Counted from the first letter of the stretch, positions 17,081 through 25,666 are shown. The stretch: 64,000 bases of DNA from an uncultured Eubacteriales bacterium (GCA_934395135.1 CAKRRK010000002.1:124001-188000); one strand, 5' to 3'. Notes: generated by a model not told the origin, from the letters alone. Program-made: numbers and translations.

Positions 17081-18100
17081 TTATGCATGCTCCAAAATAC
17101 GTCCTTCAAATGCCACCCGTTTGGCAACATCCTGCATAATTTCCACAAACCGGGTAAGATCCACCGACTGGGCGCCGTCACAAAGAGCCCGCTTCGGATT
17201 ATTATGCGCTTCAATCATCACCCCGTCGGCACCCGCCGCAATGGCAGCCCTGGATAAGGCATCAATCATCCAGCTGTTGCCCGCCGCATGGCTCGGATCC
17301 ACGATCACTGGAAGGTGGGACATTTTCTTAATGACCGGGATGGCGGAAATGTCCAGCGTATTGCGCACGGAAGTCTCAAACGTACGGATACCGCGCTCGC
17401 ATAAAATCACTTGTTCGTTTCCGCCCGCCATAATATATTCCGCGCTCATCAGCAGTTCCTCCACGGTTGAAGACAGGCCGCGCTTGAGCAGAATTGGCTT
17501 TTTGCACTTTCCCAGTTCTTTCAGCAGCATAAAATTCTGCATATTCCGGGCGCCCACCTGGATGATATCCACCTCTTCAAACAGATCCAAATGGCGCTCG
17601 CTCATAATTTCCGTTACAATCGGGATGCCTACCTGCTTTTTTGCCTCCAGCAAAAGCTTCAGACCATCCTCCTCCAGTCCCTGGAACGAATAGGGGGAAG
17701 TTCTCGGCTTAAACGCGCCGCCCCGCAGGAACGAGGCGCCGGCCGCTTGAATGGCTCTGGCACATAAAATAATCTGTTCTTCCGATTCGATGGAGCATGG
17801 TCCGCCAAACACATTAAAATATCCGGCGCCGATCTTCTTTCCCGCAACTTCATAAACGCTGTCCATGGGATGAAATTTGCGGTTTGCCGCTTTGTATGGT
17901 TCGCTGATGCGCTTTACCGCTTCTACAATGTCTTCCGCCGCCACAGCGTCTCCGTCCACAATGGACGTATCTCCCACCAGCCCGAGAATTGTGGTGTTTT
18001 CTCCTTGGCTGTGGTGAATGGACAGTCCCATCGCTTCAAAATGGCTGCAAAGCTGCCGGATTTTTTCTTCCGACGCATCCGGTTTTAAAATTACAATCAT
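17081..18100 (-). CDS. aroF: 3-deoxy-7-phosphoheptulonate synthase
   Basis: This 339-residue DAHP synthase starts the shikimate pathway from PEP and erythrose-4-phosphate, feeding chorismate to the trp operon in this window. Residues 1-70 form a ferredoxin-like N-terminal domain (MIVILKPDASEEKI). The barrel has GPCSIES, RGGAFKPRTSPYSFQG, TEIMSERH, IQVGARNMQNF, KRGLSSTVEE, ILCERGIRTFE, VDPSHAAG and DGVMIEAHNNP. The ATG at 18100 has AAGGAGAG eight bases upstream. It lies behind mgsA with a terminator-like hairpin between them and no obvious promoter of its own. Confidence 0.95.
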   Translation of the reverse strand: MIVILKPDASEEKIRQLCSHFEAMGLSIHHSQGENTTILGLVGDTSIVDGDAVAAEDIVEAVKRISEPYKAANRKFHPMDSVYEVAGKKIGAGYFNVFGGPCSIESEEQIILCARAIQAAGASFLRGGAFKPRTSPYSFQGLEEDGLKLLLEAKKQVGIPIVTEIMSERHLDLFEEVDIIQVGARNMQNFMLLKELGKCKKPILLKRGLSSTVEELLMSAEYIMAGGNEQVILCERGIRTFETSVRNTLDISAIPVIKKMSHLPVIVDPSHAAGNSWMIDALSRAAIAAGADGVMIEAHNNPKRALCDGAQSVDLTRFVEIMQDVAKRVAFEGRILEHA

Positions 18101-18136
18101 AGCTTCTCTCCTTCTTTTCCGCCAATGTCGAAAAAA

Positions 18137-18158
18137 CGGCAACCGCAAACGGTTACCG
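18137..18158 (-). terminator. Terminator or attenuator between mgsA and aroF
   Basis: CGGTAACCG pairs with CGGTTGCCG around TTTG, followed by TTTTTTCG on the minus strand. It is 46 bases after mgsA and 37 bases before aroF. Confidence 0.7.
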
Positions 18159-18204
18159 AACTTTCTTGTCAAGCGAGGGGCCGGGCCAGGGCACCCCCGC
18201 TGTG

Positions 18205-18684
18205 CTATCCCTGCATGCTTTTGACCCGCCCGCGAACGTTTTTGTCAAAATTCAGCACTTCTCTGGTATACTCCGTTTCCATATACGCCGAACGGATCAA
18301 AAAATCTGCCGAAGCCCGGTTAAAAGCGCATGGAATATCGTACACCGCGGCAATTCGCTGAATGGCTTTGACGTCCGGGTCATGAGGCTGCGCCGACAGA
18401 GGATCCCAGAAGAAAATCAGGCAGTCAATCGCGTTTTCCACAATTCTGGATCCTATCTGCAGGTCTCCGCCCAAAGGTCCGCTGTTATACGCCCGTACCG
18501 GGAGACTCGTTTCCTCCGCAATCAGCCGGGCGGTAGTGCCGGTGCCGCAGAGAAAATGCCGGCTTAACACATCGCTGTTTTCCTTTACCCAGGCGATGAG
18601 TTCCTTTTTCTTGTTGTCATGAGCCACCAATGCGATCCGCTTCTGCCTTCCTATGGTCAGGTCAATATAATCGTTGTTATTCAT
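18205..18684 (-). CDS. mgsA: Methylglyoxal synthase
   Basis: This 159-residue enzyme turns dihydroxyacetone phosphate into methylglyoxal and phosphate, bypassing lower glycolysis. It shows IALVAHDNKKKELI, FLCGTGTTARLI, YNSGPLGGDLQIG (phosphate loop) and CLIFFWDPLSAQPHDPDVKA, with a catalytic Asp in this region. The ATG at 18684 overlaps the upstream amidase stop as ATGA, implying coupling. The C-terminus DFLIRSAY matches family members. Confidence 0.95.
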   Translation of the reverse strand: MNNNDYIDLTIGRQKRIALVAHDNKKKELIAWVKENSDVLSRHFLCGTGTTARLIAEETSLPVRAYNSGPLGGDLQIGSRIVENAIDCLIFFWDPLSAQPHDPDVKAIQRIAAVYDIPCAFNRASADFLIRSAYMETEYTREVLNFDKNVRGRVKSMQG

Positions 18685-19337
18685 TCGTTTTCCTTTCTTT
18701 CCAAACCTTCCGTTTCTGAAAGATATGTATCTACTTTTGTTAAAAATTCTTCCCACCTGCCGCGTTCCAGCAACCTGGACGGGCAGTTCTTTCCGGAAAA
18801 ATCCTGATGCTTTTTCACCGCATCCAGTTCCAAATTATACGCGTTCAACAAATAGGCGGCAAGCTTTGCCGCATTGTCCAGAGTCTTTTCATAATCGCTT
18901 CCGGCATTGACGCACAATTCTATGCCGATGCCGTTCATATTGCCGCCGTCTTTCTGACGGCGATCCCCTGCATGGAATGCAATTTCATCGTCGGGAATAT
19001 GATGATAAATTTCATGATCATCCACTGTATAGTGCCATGACAGAGGTTCCTGCTGCGCAATCTGATGGAGATAGTCGTTGTGGTTTTTTGCATCCGCGCT
19101 TTCCGCTTCGTTGTCGGTTTCATGAATGACAAGGTATCGGATTTCCCGTTTCTCTCCCGGCCGTCCCGGCGTTTTCGACGGTACAAGGTCCGTATAAACC
19201 GGAATGCCGTTTACCAGTTCCGGATAAATCGGTTCCACCTGCCTGCTCCTGCCGGATAAATAGACCGCAGCAAGCAAAGCGGCGCAAACCGCAATCAGCC
19301 AAAACGGCCTTGCCTTTTTCTTTTTTCTTCGTGCCAT
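18681..19337 (-). CDS. N-acetylmuramoyl-L-alanine amidase (Amidase_2 type), membrane-anchored
   Basis: The 218-residue protein has a lysine/arginine-rich N-terminus, a transmembrane or signal segment (PFWLIAVCAALLAAVYL, about residues 11-27) and a zinc amidase domain from about residue 60. Likely zinc ligands are the His of YLVIHETDN, HAGDR and the C-terminal KHQDFSGKNCPSRL. It should cleave peptide stems from peptidoglycan outside the membrane. The ATG at 19337 is preferred, but the best ribosome site (AAGGTGGTGAT) is rather far, so GTG starts at 19355 or 19352 remain possible. It is coupled to mgsA. Confidence 0.85.
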   Translation of the reverse strand: MARRKKKKARPFWLIAVCAALLAAVYLSGRSRQVEPIYPELVNGIPVYTDLVPSKTPGRPGEKREIRYLVIHETDNEAESADAKNHNDYLHQIAQQEPLSWHYTVDDHEIYHHIPDDEIAFHAGDRRQKDGGNMNGIGIELCVNAGSDYEKTLDNAAKLAAYLLNAYNLELDAVKKHQDFSGKNCPSRLLERGRWEEFLTKVDTYLSETEGLERKENE

Positions 19338-19371
19338 GGACCCGTATATCACCACCTTATCGTCCTATACT

Positions 19372-19400
19372 ATTATTAATGATTTCGGTGGAATATTCAA
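19372..19400 (-). promoter_or_regulatory. Possible promoter of the amidase-mgsA unit
   Basis: TTGAAT and AATAAT on the minus strand are 17 bases apart, downstream of the terminator of the preceding gene. The match is moderate. Confidence 0.35.
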
Positions 19401-19417
19401 GATCTATTTTATAAAAA

Positions 19418-19440
19418 AAGTGCAGCACCAGCTGCACTTT
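19418..19440 (-). terminator. Terminator of the HPr-like gene
   Basis: AAAGTGCAG pairs with CTGCACTTT, followed by TTTTTTTATA on the minus strand, 11 bases after the stop codon. Confidence 0.85.
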
Positions 19441-19451
19441 TCATCCTATTC

Positions 19452-19691
19452 TTATTCTTCCTCCGGCAGCAAATATGCGTCCAGATCCTTGAGCAACGCA
19501 TTGCAGTTGATATCATCCTCAACCACAATCATCAAATCTTCGTTCAAGCTTAAAAGGAACAATCCCAAAATGGACTTTGCGTCAGCCATACCGCTTTGCC
19601 CATGGATCCAGATATCATAGGGGTAACCGGTTACAATCTGATTGATTCTCTGAATGTCTTCCTGTGTTAATTTCTTAAGTCCCCTTGTCAT
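19452..19691 (-). CDS. HPr-related protein lacking the phosphorylatable histidine motif
   Basis: This 79-residue protein resembles the HPr fold of phosphotransferase systems: SGMADAKSILGLFLLSL matches the NLKSIMGVMSL region holding Ser46 in HPr, and the protein ends in a helix LKDLDAYLLPEEE. The N-terminal GLHARP-type segment with the active His is not present, so it cannot relay phosphate as HPr does. A regulatory or structural role, perhaps through the conserved Ser, is inferred. The ATG at 19691 has AGGAGG seven bases upstream. It is a single-gene unit. Confidence 0.7.
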   Translation of the reverse strand: MTRGLKKLTQEDIQRINQIVTGYPYDIWIHGQSGMADAKSILGLFLLSLNEDLMIVVEDDINCNALLKDLDAYLLPEEE

Positions 19692-19734
19692 AACATAGCC
19701 TCCTAAAAAAAATTTGGTTCCCTTCTATGATTTC

Positions 19735-19740
19735 ATTATA
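19735..19740 (-). promoter_or_regulatory. Extended -10 promoter of the HPr-like gene
   Basis: On the minus strand ATATGG precedes TATAAT, giving the TGnTATAAT form. No good -35 is seen. The following 270 bases to the mgtE promoter hold nothing recognised. Confidence 0.5.
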
Positions 19741-20013
19741 CCATATCCTGCAAAAAAAGAAAGCGTCATTTTTATTTTCTCCGATTTGTATAAGTTGAAC
19801 ATTTTTATAGTATTGTTTTTGTGTAAATTAAATGATTTCATATTCTTTTTCTCTATAATTTACCCTATTTTTTTGTAAATTGTCTGTTTTTTCACCAGTC
19901 TGTCTCCCTGCGGGAGCCGAGACGTCCGCCAGGTTTCCATTCCATACGCCGTGCTCCGCTGCTGTCTGCGGCGGCACGCTGGAATTTTATCCTTTTCAAA
20001 GGGAGGAAAATTG

Positions 20014-20042
20014 TTGACAAACCCGCACAGAAGTTTTAATAT
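20014..20042 (+). promoter_or_regulatory. Promoter of the mgtE leader
   Basis: TTGACA at 20014 and TAATAT at 20037 are 17 bases apart, directly upstream of the M-box. Confidence 0.8.
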
Positions 20043-20054
20043 TAGATTGTAAAA

Positions 20055-20263
20055 AGTCAATTTCCGGTAGGTAAGGCTACCACAGGGATACGGGTTGCTG
20101 CCGCGGAATAGTGGAGACACTATGAGAAGGTTAGCAGGATCTGTCGAATCCAAGGCATATCCTAACGCAATTTCATTGCCCTGTGATGCTAAAGCTTGAA
20201 CGGTGACATTGCTTCATATGTTATTGTATCCTTTGTCATCGTGTCTGCTGGCAAAGGTTTTTT
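20055..20263 (+). promoter_or_regulatory. M-box (ykoK) magnesium riboswitch
   Basis: The leader holds the M-box signature GGTAGGTAAGGCTACC, ACAGGGATACGGGTTGCTGCC, GTGGAGACAC and a later TGATGCTAAAGC stretch, as in ykoK leaders before mgtE genes. The expression platform is a terminator at 20230-20263. When Mg2+ is plentiful the folded aptamer should permit the terminator and switch mgtE off. Confidence 0.9.
20230..20263 (+). terminator. Riboswitch-controlled terminator before mgtE
   Basis: CCTTTGTCA pairs with TGGCAAAGG around a ten-base loop, followed by TTTTTT, 27 bases before the mgtE ATG. Confidence 0.85.
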
Positions 20264-20289
20264 ATTTCTATGCAAAGGAGGGGATTTTG

Positions 20290-21672
20290 ATGCATGAACC
20301 GGAAGAACTGGCGCTGCTTCTGGAGGAAGTGGTCGCGTTGCTGAACAACCGAAAATATGCCACCATCCGCAAAGTTCTGGAAGTTTTAAATCCGGCGGAT
20401 ATCGCAATGCTGTTTCAGGATCTTTCGGAATCTCAGGTCACCGTCATTTTCCGCCTTCTCCCCAAGGAACTTGCAGCGGAAACCTTTGTGGAAATGGAAC
20501 CGGATAGCCAGGAACTTTTGATCCGGGCCTTCAGCGACCGGGAACTCAAGGAAATGCTGGATGAGATGTTTGTGGACGATACGGTGGATATCATCGAAGA
20601 AATGCCCGCAAATGTGGTGAAACGTATCTTAAAACACACAGATCCCCAGACGAGAAAGGAAATCAATCAGATTCTGAGCTATCCCAAGGACACCGCCGGC
20701 AGCATTATGACCACGGAATATGTGGATCTGAAGAAAGATATGACGGTGGAACAGGCCTTTGCCCGCATCCGGAAAAACGCGGTAGACAAAGAGACCGTCT
20801 ATAACTGCTATGTCACGGATAAAAACCGGGTATTGTTAGGATTGGTTTCTGTAAAGGACCTGCTCCTTCATGAAAACACCTGCATCATCGGCGACATTAT
20901 GGAAACCAACATCATTTTTGCAGCCACCCTGGACGACAAGGAGATGGTCGCCCAGTATTTCGGCAAATACGACTTTCTGGCCATCCCTGTGGTGGACAAG
21001 GAAAACCGGCTTGTGGGCATCGTCACGTTTGACGACGCGATGGACGTTATCGAAGAAGAGACAACGGAAGACATTGAAAAGATGGCGGCAATGCTCCCCT
21101 CGGACAAGCCGTATATGCGCACTGGCGTGCTGGAAACCGTCCGCTCCCGCATTTTCTGGCTGATGCTTTTGATGCTGTCCGCCACTCTTACAAGCATTGT
21201 CATCACCCGTTTTGAAAATGCCCTGGCCGCTTACAGTGTGCTGATCGCTTTCATCCCTATGCTGACCGGTACCGGAGGCAACAGCGGCTCTCAGTCGTCC
21301 GTCGCCGTCATCCGCGGGATTTCCCTGAACGAAATCGCCTTTTCCGACCTGGTAAAAGTGGTGTGGAAAGAAATCCGCGTTGCGGTTTTGTGCGGCGTAA
21401 TTCTGGCCGGCACCAATTTTGTCAAAATTTTGCTGGTGGACCGCCTCCTGCTGCACAATACCGAAATCACGGTGATTATCGCAGCCATTATCTGCCTGAC
21501 TCTCATCGGCACGGTTGTCTGCGCCAAAACCGTGGGCTGTATTTTGCCTCTGCTTGCGGAAAAAGTCGGACTGGACCCTGCGGTTATGGCAAGCCCGTTT
21601 ATTTCCACCGTGGTGGACGTGATGTCCCTTGTCATTTACTTTACCATCGCTTCCCATATCCTTGGGCTATAA
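20290..21672 (+). CDS. mgtE: Magnesium transporter MgtE
   Basis: The 460-residue Mg2+ channel has an N-terminal helical domain (residues 1-125, with ADIAMLFQDLSESQ), a CBS pair (about 130-250, TTEYVDLKKDMTVEQAF and VDKENRLVGIVTFDDAMDVI) that senses cytosolic Mg2+, a connecting helix, and five membrane helices from about 280. The pore-region motif TGTGGNSGSQSS is present. The frame is open upstream into the riboswitch terminator, but the ATG at 20290 with AAAGGAGG fits. Control by the M-box confirms the role. Confidence 0.96.
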   Translation: MHEPEELALLLEEVVALLNNRKYATIRKVLEVLNPADIAMLFQDLSESQVTVIFRLLPKELAAETFVEMEPDSQELLIRAFSDRELKEMLDEMFVDDTVDIIEEMPANVVKRILKHTDPQTRKEINQILSYPKDTAGSIMTTEYVDLKKDMTVEQAFARIRKNAVDKETVYNCYVTDKNRVLLGLVSVKDLLLHENTCIIGDIMETNIIFAATLDDKEMVAQYFGKYDFLAIPVVDKENRLVGIVTFDDAMDVIEEETTEDIEKMAAMLPSDKPYMRTGVLETVRSRIFWLMLLMLSATLTSIVITRFENALAAYSVLIAFIPMLTGTGGNSGSQSSVAVIRGISLNEIAFSDLVKVVWKEIRVAVLCGVILAGTNFVKILLVDRLLLHNTEITVIIAAIICLTLIGTVVCAKTVGCILPLLAEKVGLDPAVMASPFISTVVDVMSLVIYFTIASHILGL

Positions 21673-21700
21673 GCCTGCCGTATAAATCTTTCCTATGCCA

Positions 21701-21739
21701 AGAGCGATCCGGTCTGTTGTTCCGGATCGCTCTTTTTTT
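21701..21739 (+). terminator. Terminator of mgtE
   Basis: AGAGCGATCCGG pairs with CCGGATCGCTCT around a nine-base loop, followed by seven T bases. On the other strand it also sits after the convergent MATE gene. Confidence 0.88.
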
Positions 21740-21756
21740 GCGTAGGTTGCGGCTCC

Positions 21757-23112
21757 CTATATGACATGCGCTTCTCTCCACTTTCCGGATAAATACCGCG
21801 GGAAAGTGATGAGGAAGTTTACGCTCCATCCAATGGGTACTGCCATCCAAACCGCCTGTATGCCGATTATCGGCGCAAACACATTGGCAAACACTACCCG
21901 GAGGGAAAGATTCACAAGATTTGCAACGGTAAACACCACAACATCCCCTGCGCCGCGCAGCACACCGTCTGTTATAATCTTGGAGCCAAAAATGAAAAAG
22001 AAAAAGGACATAAAAAACAGGTATGATGTGCCGGTGGACAGCGCCGCTGCCTGGGATTCCGACGATTCCAGAAATGCCACGATAAATTCTTTGGAAAACG
22101 CCTGCAGCAGCAAAAGCGTCACCGCCGCCACCACCGCCACCAGCAGATAACTGAAACGGTATCCCCGCTTTACCCGTTCCATCGTTCCGGCGCCGATGTT
22201 CTGCGCCGTAAAGGTAGACATCGCGTTCCCAAGAGCAATCATCGGCATAATGCAAATGCTTTCAATCCGCATCCCCGCGGTATATCCGGCCAGCACCGAG
22301 GAACCAAAGCTGTTCACCACCGCCTGCACCAAAAGCATACCAATGGAAACAATGGATTGCTGCAAAATAGAGGGAACGGCTACCTTTACCATAGTCGCCA
22401 GGATCCTTCCGTCAAACCGGCGCCAGGTTTTTGCCGAATATTCCCGCAGTTTGCGCCGCAGCACAAAAAAGGCAATGCCGCAGGCAAGGCCCTGGGCAAG
22501 AAACGTCGCGTAAGCCACCCCCGCAATCCCCATATGAAACCGCAGAACAAACAGCAGATCCAGAGCAATATTCAGAAGGGAGGAAAAAATCAGAAGATAG
22601 AGCGGCCTTTTGGAATCTCCCAGCGCCTGAAACACCGACGACTGCACGTTGTACATAAACACAAACGGCAGCCCGGCAAAATAAATCTTCAGATACAGCA
22701 CGGCATCCCGCAGCACATTCTGCGGCGTCTCCATCCACAGCAAAATCGGACGGCTGAGAACAAATCCCAAAATTGCGAGCAGAACGCTGACGCCGAGGAA
22801 TGACCAAAGGGCCGTATTCACCGCTGTTTTCATTTTGTCCCGCTGCCCTGCGCCAAAATACTGGGAAATGATCACCGAACTTCCCATGCCTCCGCCAATG
22901 GCAATCATAATGATAATATTGGTGATAGAGTAGGACGCGCCTACCGCGGCAAGGGCGTTTTCTCCCACAAATTTTCCCACCACGACAGAATCCACAATGG
23001 TATAAAACTGCTGAAAAAGATTCCCCAATACCAGCGGCGCCGCAAAAAATATCAAGGCCTTCGCCGGGTTCCCCGCTATCATATCGTTTGTATTCCTTGC
23101 CGTGTTTTGCAC
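21757..23112 (-). CDS. MATE family efflux transporter
   Basis: The 451-residue protein has about 12 membrane segments in two homologous halves, with the clostridial MATE signature PLVLGNLFQQFYTIVDSVVVG near the N-terminus and GTSYLFFMSFFFFIFG-type loops later. It exports cationic drugs or metabolites driven by Na+ or H+. The start is most likely GTG at 23112, since NTNDMIAGNPAK matches usual N-termini, although the nearby GGGAGGTG overlaps it. The ATG at 23082 is an alternative. It is monocistronic. Confidence 0.88.
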   Translation of the reverse strand: MQNTARNTNDMIAGNPAKALIFFAAPLVLGNLFQQFYTIVDSVVVGKFVGENALAAVGASYSITNIIIMIAIGGGMGSSVIISQYFGAGQRDKMKTAVNTALWSFLGVSVLLAILGFVLSRPILLWMETPQNVLRDAVLYLKIYFAGLPFVFMYNVQSSVFQALGDSKRPLYLLIFSSLLNIALDLLFVLRFHMGIAGVAYATFLAQGLACGIAFFVLRRKLREYSAKTWRRFDGRILATMVKVAVPSILQQSIVSIGMLLVQAVVNSFGSSVLAGYTAGMRIESICIMPMIALGNAMSTFTAQNIGAGTMERVKRGYRFSYLLVAVVAAVTLLLLQAFSKEFIVAFLESSESQAAALSTGTSYLFFMSFFFFIFGSKIITDGVLRGAGDVVVFTVANLVNLSLRVVFANVFAPIIGIQAVWMAVPIGWSVNFLITFPRYLSGKWREAHVI

Positions 23113-23238
23113 CTCCCATCTTCCGTAAAGGATATTATATCACAAATTTCATGCTGCAAACAGTGCCTTTTTTGTTTGTCTCCTTTGCTCTTAATGTGCG
23201 CGGTCCAACTTTCCGGCGCTTTAACCAGATATCCAAAG

Positions 23239-23267
23239 TTGAAAACAGTTTGCCTGCATGATAAAAT
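23239..23267 (+). promoter_or_regulatory. Promoter of the small membrane protein
   Basis: TTGAAA at 23239 and TAAAAT at 23262 are 17 bases apart, about 50 bases before the start codon. Confidence 0.6.
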
Positions 23268-23317
23268 ATATGGAAAGCTTAACGTGTCAACTTTGCATTC
23301 GACGAGAGGTACGGTTT

Positions 23318-23482
23318 ATGAAAAAAATCATGTTTGGTAACAGCCTTATGCTTTTGGGCATTGCGATAATGGTTCTTGCGGGTTTAAACATAATATATGT
23401 CGGCCTTGTATGGGCGTCTTTTCTTTTAGTACCCATAGGTTTTATTATGGCTGTTATCGGTTTTTTCAGCAAAGAGAGTTAA
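23318..23482 (+). CDS. Small two-helix membrane protein, function unknown
   Basis: This 54-residue protein begins MKKIMFGNSLMLLG and consists of two hydrophobic helices (about residues 8-28 and 31-49) ending FFSKES. The ATG at 23318 has GAGAGGT eight bases upstream, a promoter lies before it and a hairpin after it. I do not recognise a family beyond small integral membrane proteins. It stands alone between two MATE genes. Confidence 0.6.
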   Translation: MKKIMFGNSLMLLGIAIMVLAGLNIIYVGLVWASFLLVPIGFIMAVIGFFSKES

Positions 23483-23495
23483 ATTTAAAGTTGCA

Positions 23496-23522
23496 GGGGC
23501 AGCCTCATTTGAAGCTGTCCCC
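23496..23522 (+). terminator. Probable terminator of the small membrane protein gene
   Basis: GGGGCAGC and GCTGTCCCC form a hairpin with one bulged base, followed by a weak T run (GTTATTTT). Confidence 0.5.
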
Positions 23523-23658
23523 GTTATTTTGACGAAATCCTCTAAATACACAAATAAAAGTAACCGGGACTTTTGTTTGTGCCGCCGCCCTGCAGAACCC
23601 CCTGCCCATTCCCAACCGCAGGGAGGCCGGCTGCTCTCCCCGGCGCCGGCTGCAAGAA

Positions 23659-23680
23659 CCTGAGACCGTTTGGTCTCAGG
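23659..23680. terminator. Inverted repeat downstream of the second MATE gene
   Basis: CCTGAGACC and GGTCTCAGG form a nine-base hairpin ten bases beyond the MATE stop on the minus strand. The T run is weak on that strand and lies farther away on the plus strand. Confidence 0.45.
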
Positions 23681-23690
23681 CTCTGTTTTT

Positions 23691-25034
23691 TTATTTATCT
23701 TCGTTTGGGGAAAGGTATTGCTTCTGCTTTCTTTTGAAAAAGAAGATCGTGGTCAGAAAAGCCATAACTTCCGCCACAACTATGGCGCTCCATATGCCGT
23801 CGGTTTTCCACAGGACCGGCAGAATCAGAATGGCTGCCACCTGAAATACCAGCGACCGCAGGAAAGAAATCAGCGCCGACGTCAGTCCGTCGTTTAACGC
23901 CGTAAAAAATGCGGAGCCGAAAATCGAGAATCCGGCAAACAGGAACGAAAACGAATAAATGAAAAAGCCCCGCAGGGTCAAGCGCATCAACTCACTGTCA
24001 TAGCCGACGAACAGATAGGACAGCGGATACGCGCAGAATTCCGAAAAGGCAACCATGCCGACCGCAAATATCCCGATAAGCAGAATGCTCTTTTTTAGAA
24101 TACTCCGCACCTCCGCCGTATGTCCCGCGCCATACTGATAGCTGATAACCGGCGCAATCCCCGTGGAGTATCCGAGAAACACCGCCAGAAACACCAGACT
24201 CACATACATCAGCACGCCATAGGCCGCAATCCCGTTTTCTCCCGCATAGCGCATCAGCTGCATATTATACAGCATGCTGACAACGGAGGTGGATACATTG
24301 CCCATCAGCTCGGATGCGCCGTTGGTGCAAGCCCGCACCAGCGCCCTGCCGTCAAAACGGGGTTTGACCAGGCGCAGACGGCTTGTATTGGGCCGGCTGA
24401 AGTAGATCAGCGGAACAATGCCGCCCACTGCCTGACCGCACACCGTGGCAATGGCCGCGCCGGCAAGCCCCCATTGAAATCCAAGGATAAACAAGGCGTC
24501 CAGCACCATATTGGTCACGCCGGACAGCACGGTAATCAGCAGGCCAAGCTGCGGCTTTTCCGCCGTTATAAAGAAAGGCTGAAACCCAAATTGCAGCATA
24601 TAAAGAGGCAGTCCCACAAGAAAAATTCTGCCATACAACACGCAATCCCGCAGCATTTGGCCCTCTGCTCCAAGCCGCACGGCGATCGGCCGGAGAAAGA
24701 CAAAGCCCAGCACGCCGATGATCACCCCGCACACAATTATAGCGGAAACAAACAGAGAGAACAGGCGTTTTGCTTTGTCCTCCTCTCCCTGCCCCATGGT
24801 TTTTGCTATCAGCGCACCGCCGCCCGTACCAAACATAAACCCGACTGCCCCCAGAATCATCAGTACCGGCATAATCAAATTTACTGCGGCAAAGGAAGTT
24901 TTCCCTACAAAATTGGAAACAAAAAAACCGTCTACCACCCCATAAATAGATGTAAAAATCAGCATGAGGATGGATGGCAGCGTGAACCGCAGCATCCTTT
25001 TAAAATCAAAATGATCCGAAAGCTGTATCTTCAT
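23691..25034 (-). CDS. MATE family efflux transporter, MepA-like
   Basis: The 447-residue protein has about 12 membrane helices, with FTLPSILMLIFTSIYGVVDGFFVSN at the N-terminus and two halves related by duplication. It belongs to the MepA-type branch of MATE multidrug exporters. The ATG at 25034 has GGAGG four bases upstream. It lies 134 bases downstream of a MarR regulator on the same strand, the usual mepR-mepA arrangement, and probably shares its promoter. Confidence 0.9.
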   Translation of the reverse strand: MKIQLSDHFDFKRMLRFTLPSILMLIFTSIYGVVDGFFVSNFVGKTSFAAVNLIMPVLMILGAVGFMFGTGGGALIAKTMGQGEEDKAKRLFSLFVSAIIVCGVIIGVLGFVFLRPIAVRLGAEGQMLRDCVLYGRIFLVGLPLYMLQFGFQPFFITAEKPQLGLLITVLSGVTNMVLDALFILGFQWGLAGAAIATVCGQAVGGIVPLIYFSRPNTSRLRLVKPRFDGRALVRACTNGASELMGNVSTSVVSMLYNMQLMRYAGENGIAAYGVLMYVSLVFLAVFLGYSTGIAPVISYQYGAGHTAEVRSILKKSILLIGIFAVGMVAFSEFCAYPLSYLFVGYDSELMRLTLRGFFIYSFSFLFAGFSIFGSAFFTALNDGLTSALISFLRSLVFQVAAILILPVLWKTDGIWSAIVVAEVMAFLTTIFFFKRKQKQYLSPNEDK

Positions 25035-25168
25035 AAAGTCCTCCGCAAAAAATGAATCTATGATTTACCAAAAAGGACGAACCCGTTTCCGCCCCATCGG
25101 CCTCTGTTCCGGAGCCTGCGCCCCGCTGTTTGCCGTTGCCGCGCAGCACAATGACTATGATGTCCCTC

Positions 25169-25603
25169 TCAACGCGACAGTGCCTGGATTTTTTCCCGAA
25201 ACTCCGTTAAAAATCGCTGCGTCAGCGCAAGGTAGAACGCCTGCTCCTGGTTTGTCCAAGACCGATATATCGCTTTTTCTGTGGCAATTATCTTCCAAAC
25301 CGTATCCTGCGCCAGCTGTTTCCCCTGTTCCGTAAGGCAGACTTTTTTCTTCCGGCGTCCCGCCGGTTCCAGATAAACGAAGCCTTCCCTTTCCAGTTTT
25401 CGAAGCGCGGAATTTACCGTCTGTTTGCTGATGCTGGATAGCCTGGTAATGTCCTGCAGCAGGCATGCTTCTCCCTGGCTGCAGATTGTATATAAAATTA
25501 TCAGTGCGCTGTCCGACAGACCAAGTTTCCGCGCTGCCACGTGATAGACGGCGTCTATTTCGTTCCACAGATGATGGAATTGCCTTGCCATCAAATCTTC
25601 CAT
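25169..25603 (-). CDS. MarR family transcriptional regulator
   Basis: This 144-residue winged-helix repressor has helices around LGLSDSALIILYTICSQG, the recognition helix SISKQTVNSALRKLEREGFV, and the wing EPAGRRKKKVCLTEQGKQLA. It likely represses itself and the MATE exporter downstream. The ATG at 25603 has AAGGAG nine bases upstream, and the frame is open further up through the operator. Two 14-base palindromic sites in its promoter support autoregulation. Confidence 0.9.
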   Translation of the reverse strand: MEDLMARQFHHLWNEIDAVYHVAARKLGLSDSALIILYTICSQGEACLLQDITRLSSISKQTVNSALRKLEREGFVYLEPAGRRKKKVCLTEQGKQLAQDTVWKIIATEKAIYRSWTNQEQAFYLALTQRFLTEFREKIQALSR

Positions 25604-25620
25604 TGTGAACCACTCCTTAA

Positions 25621-25666
25621 GTACGATTTCGTACCTATTGTAGTACGAAATCGTACTTTTTGTCAA
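25621..25666 (-). promoter_or_regulatory. marR promoter with paired operators
   Basis: On the minus strand TTGACA (25666-25661) and TACAAT (25642-25637) are 18 bases apart. Two operator copies, GTACGATTTCGTAC at 25621-25634 and its inverted form at 25643-25656, have centres 22 bases apart, two helical turns. One fills the spacer and the other follows the -10. Confidence 0.85.
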
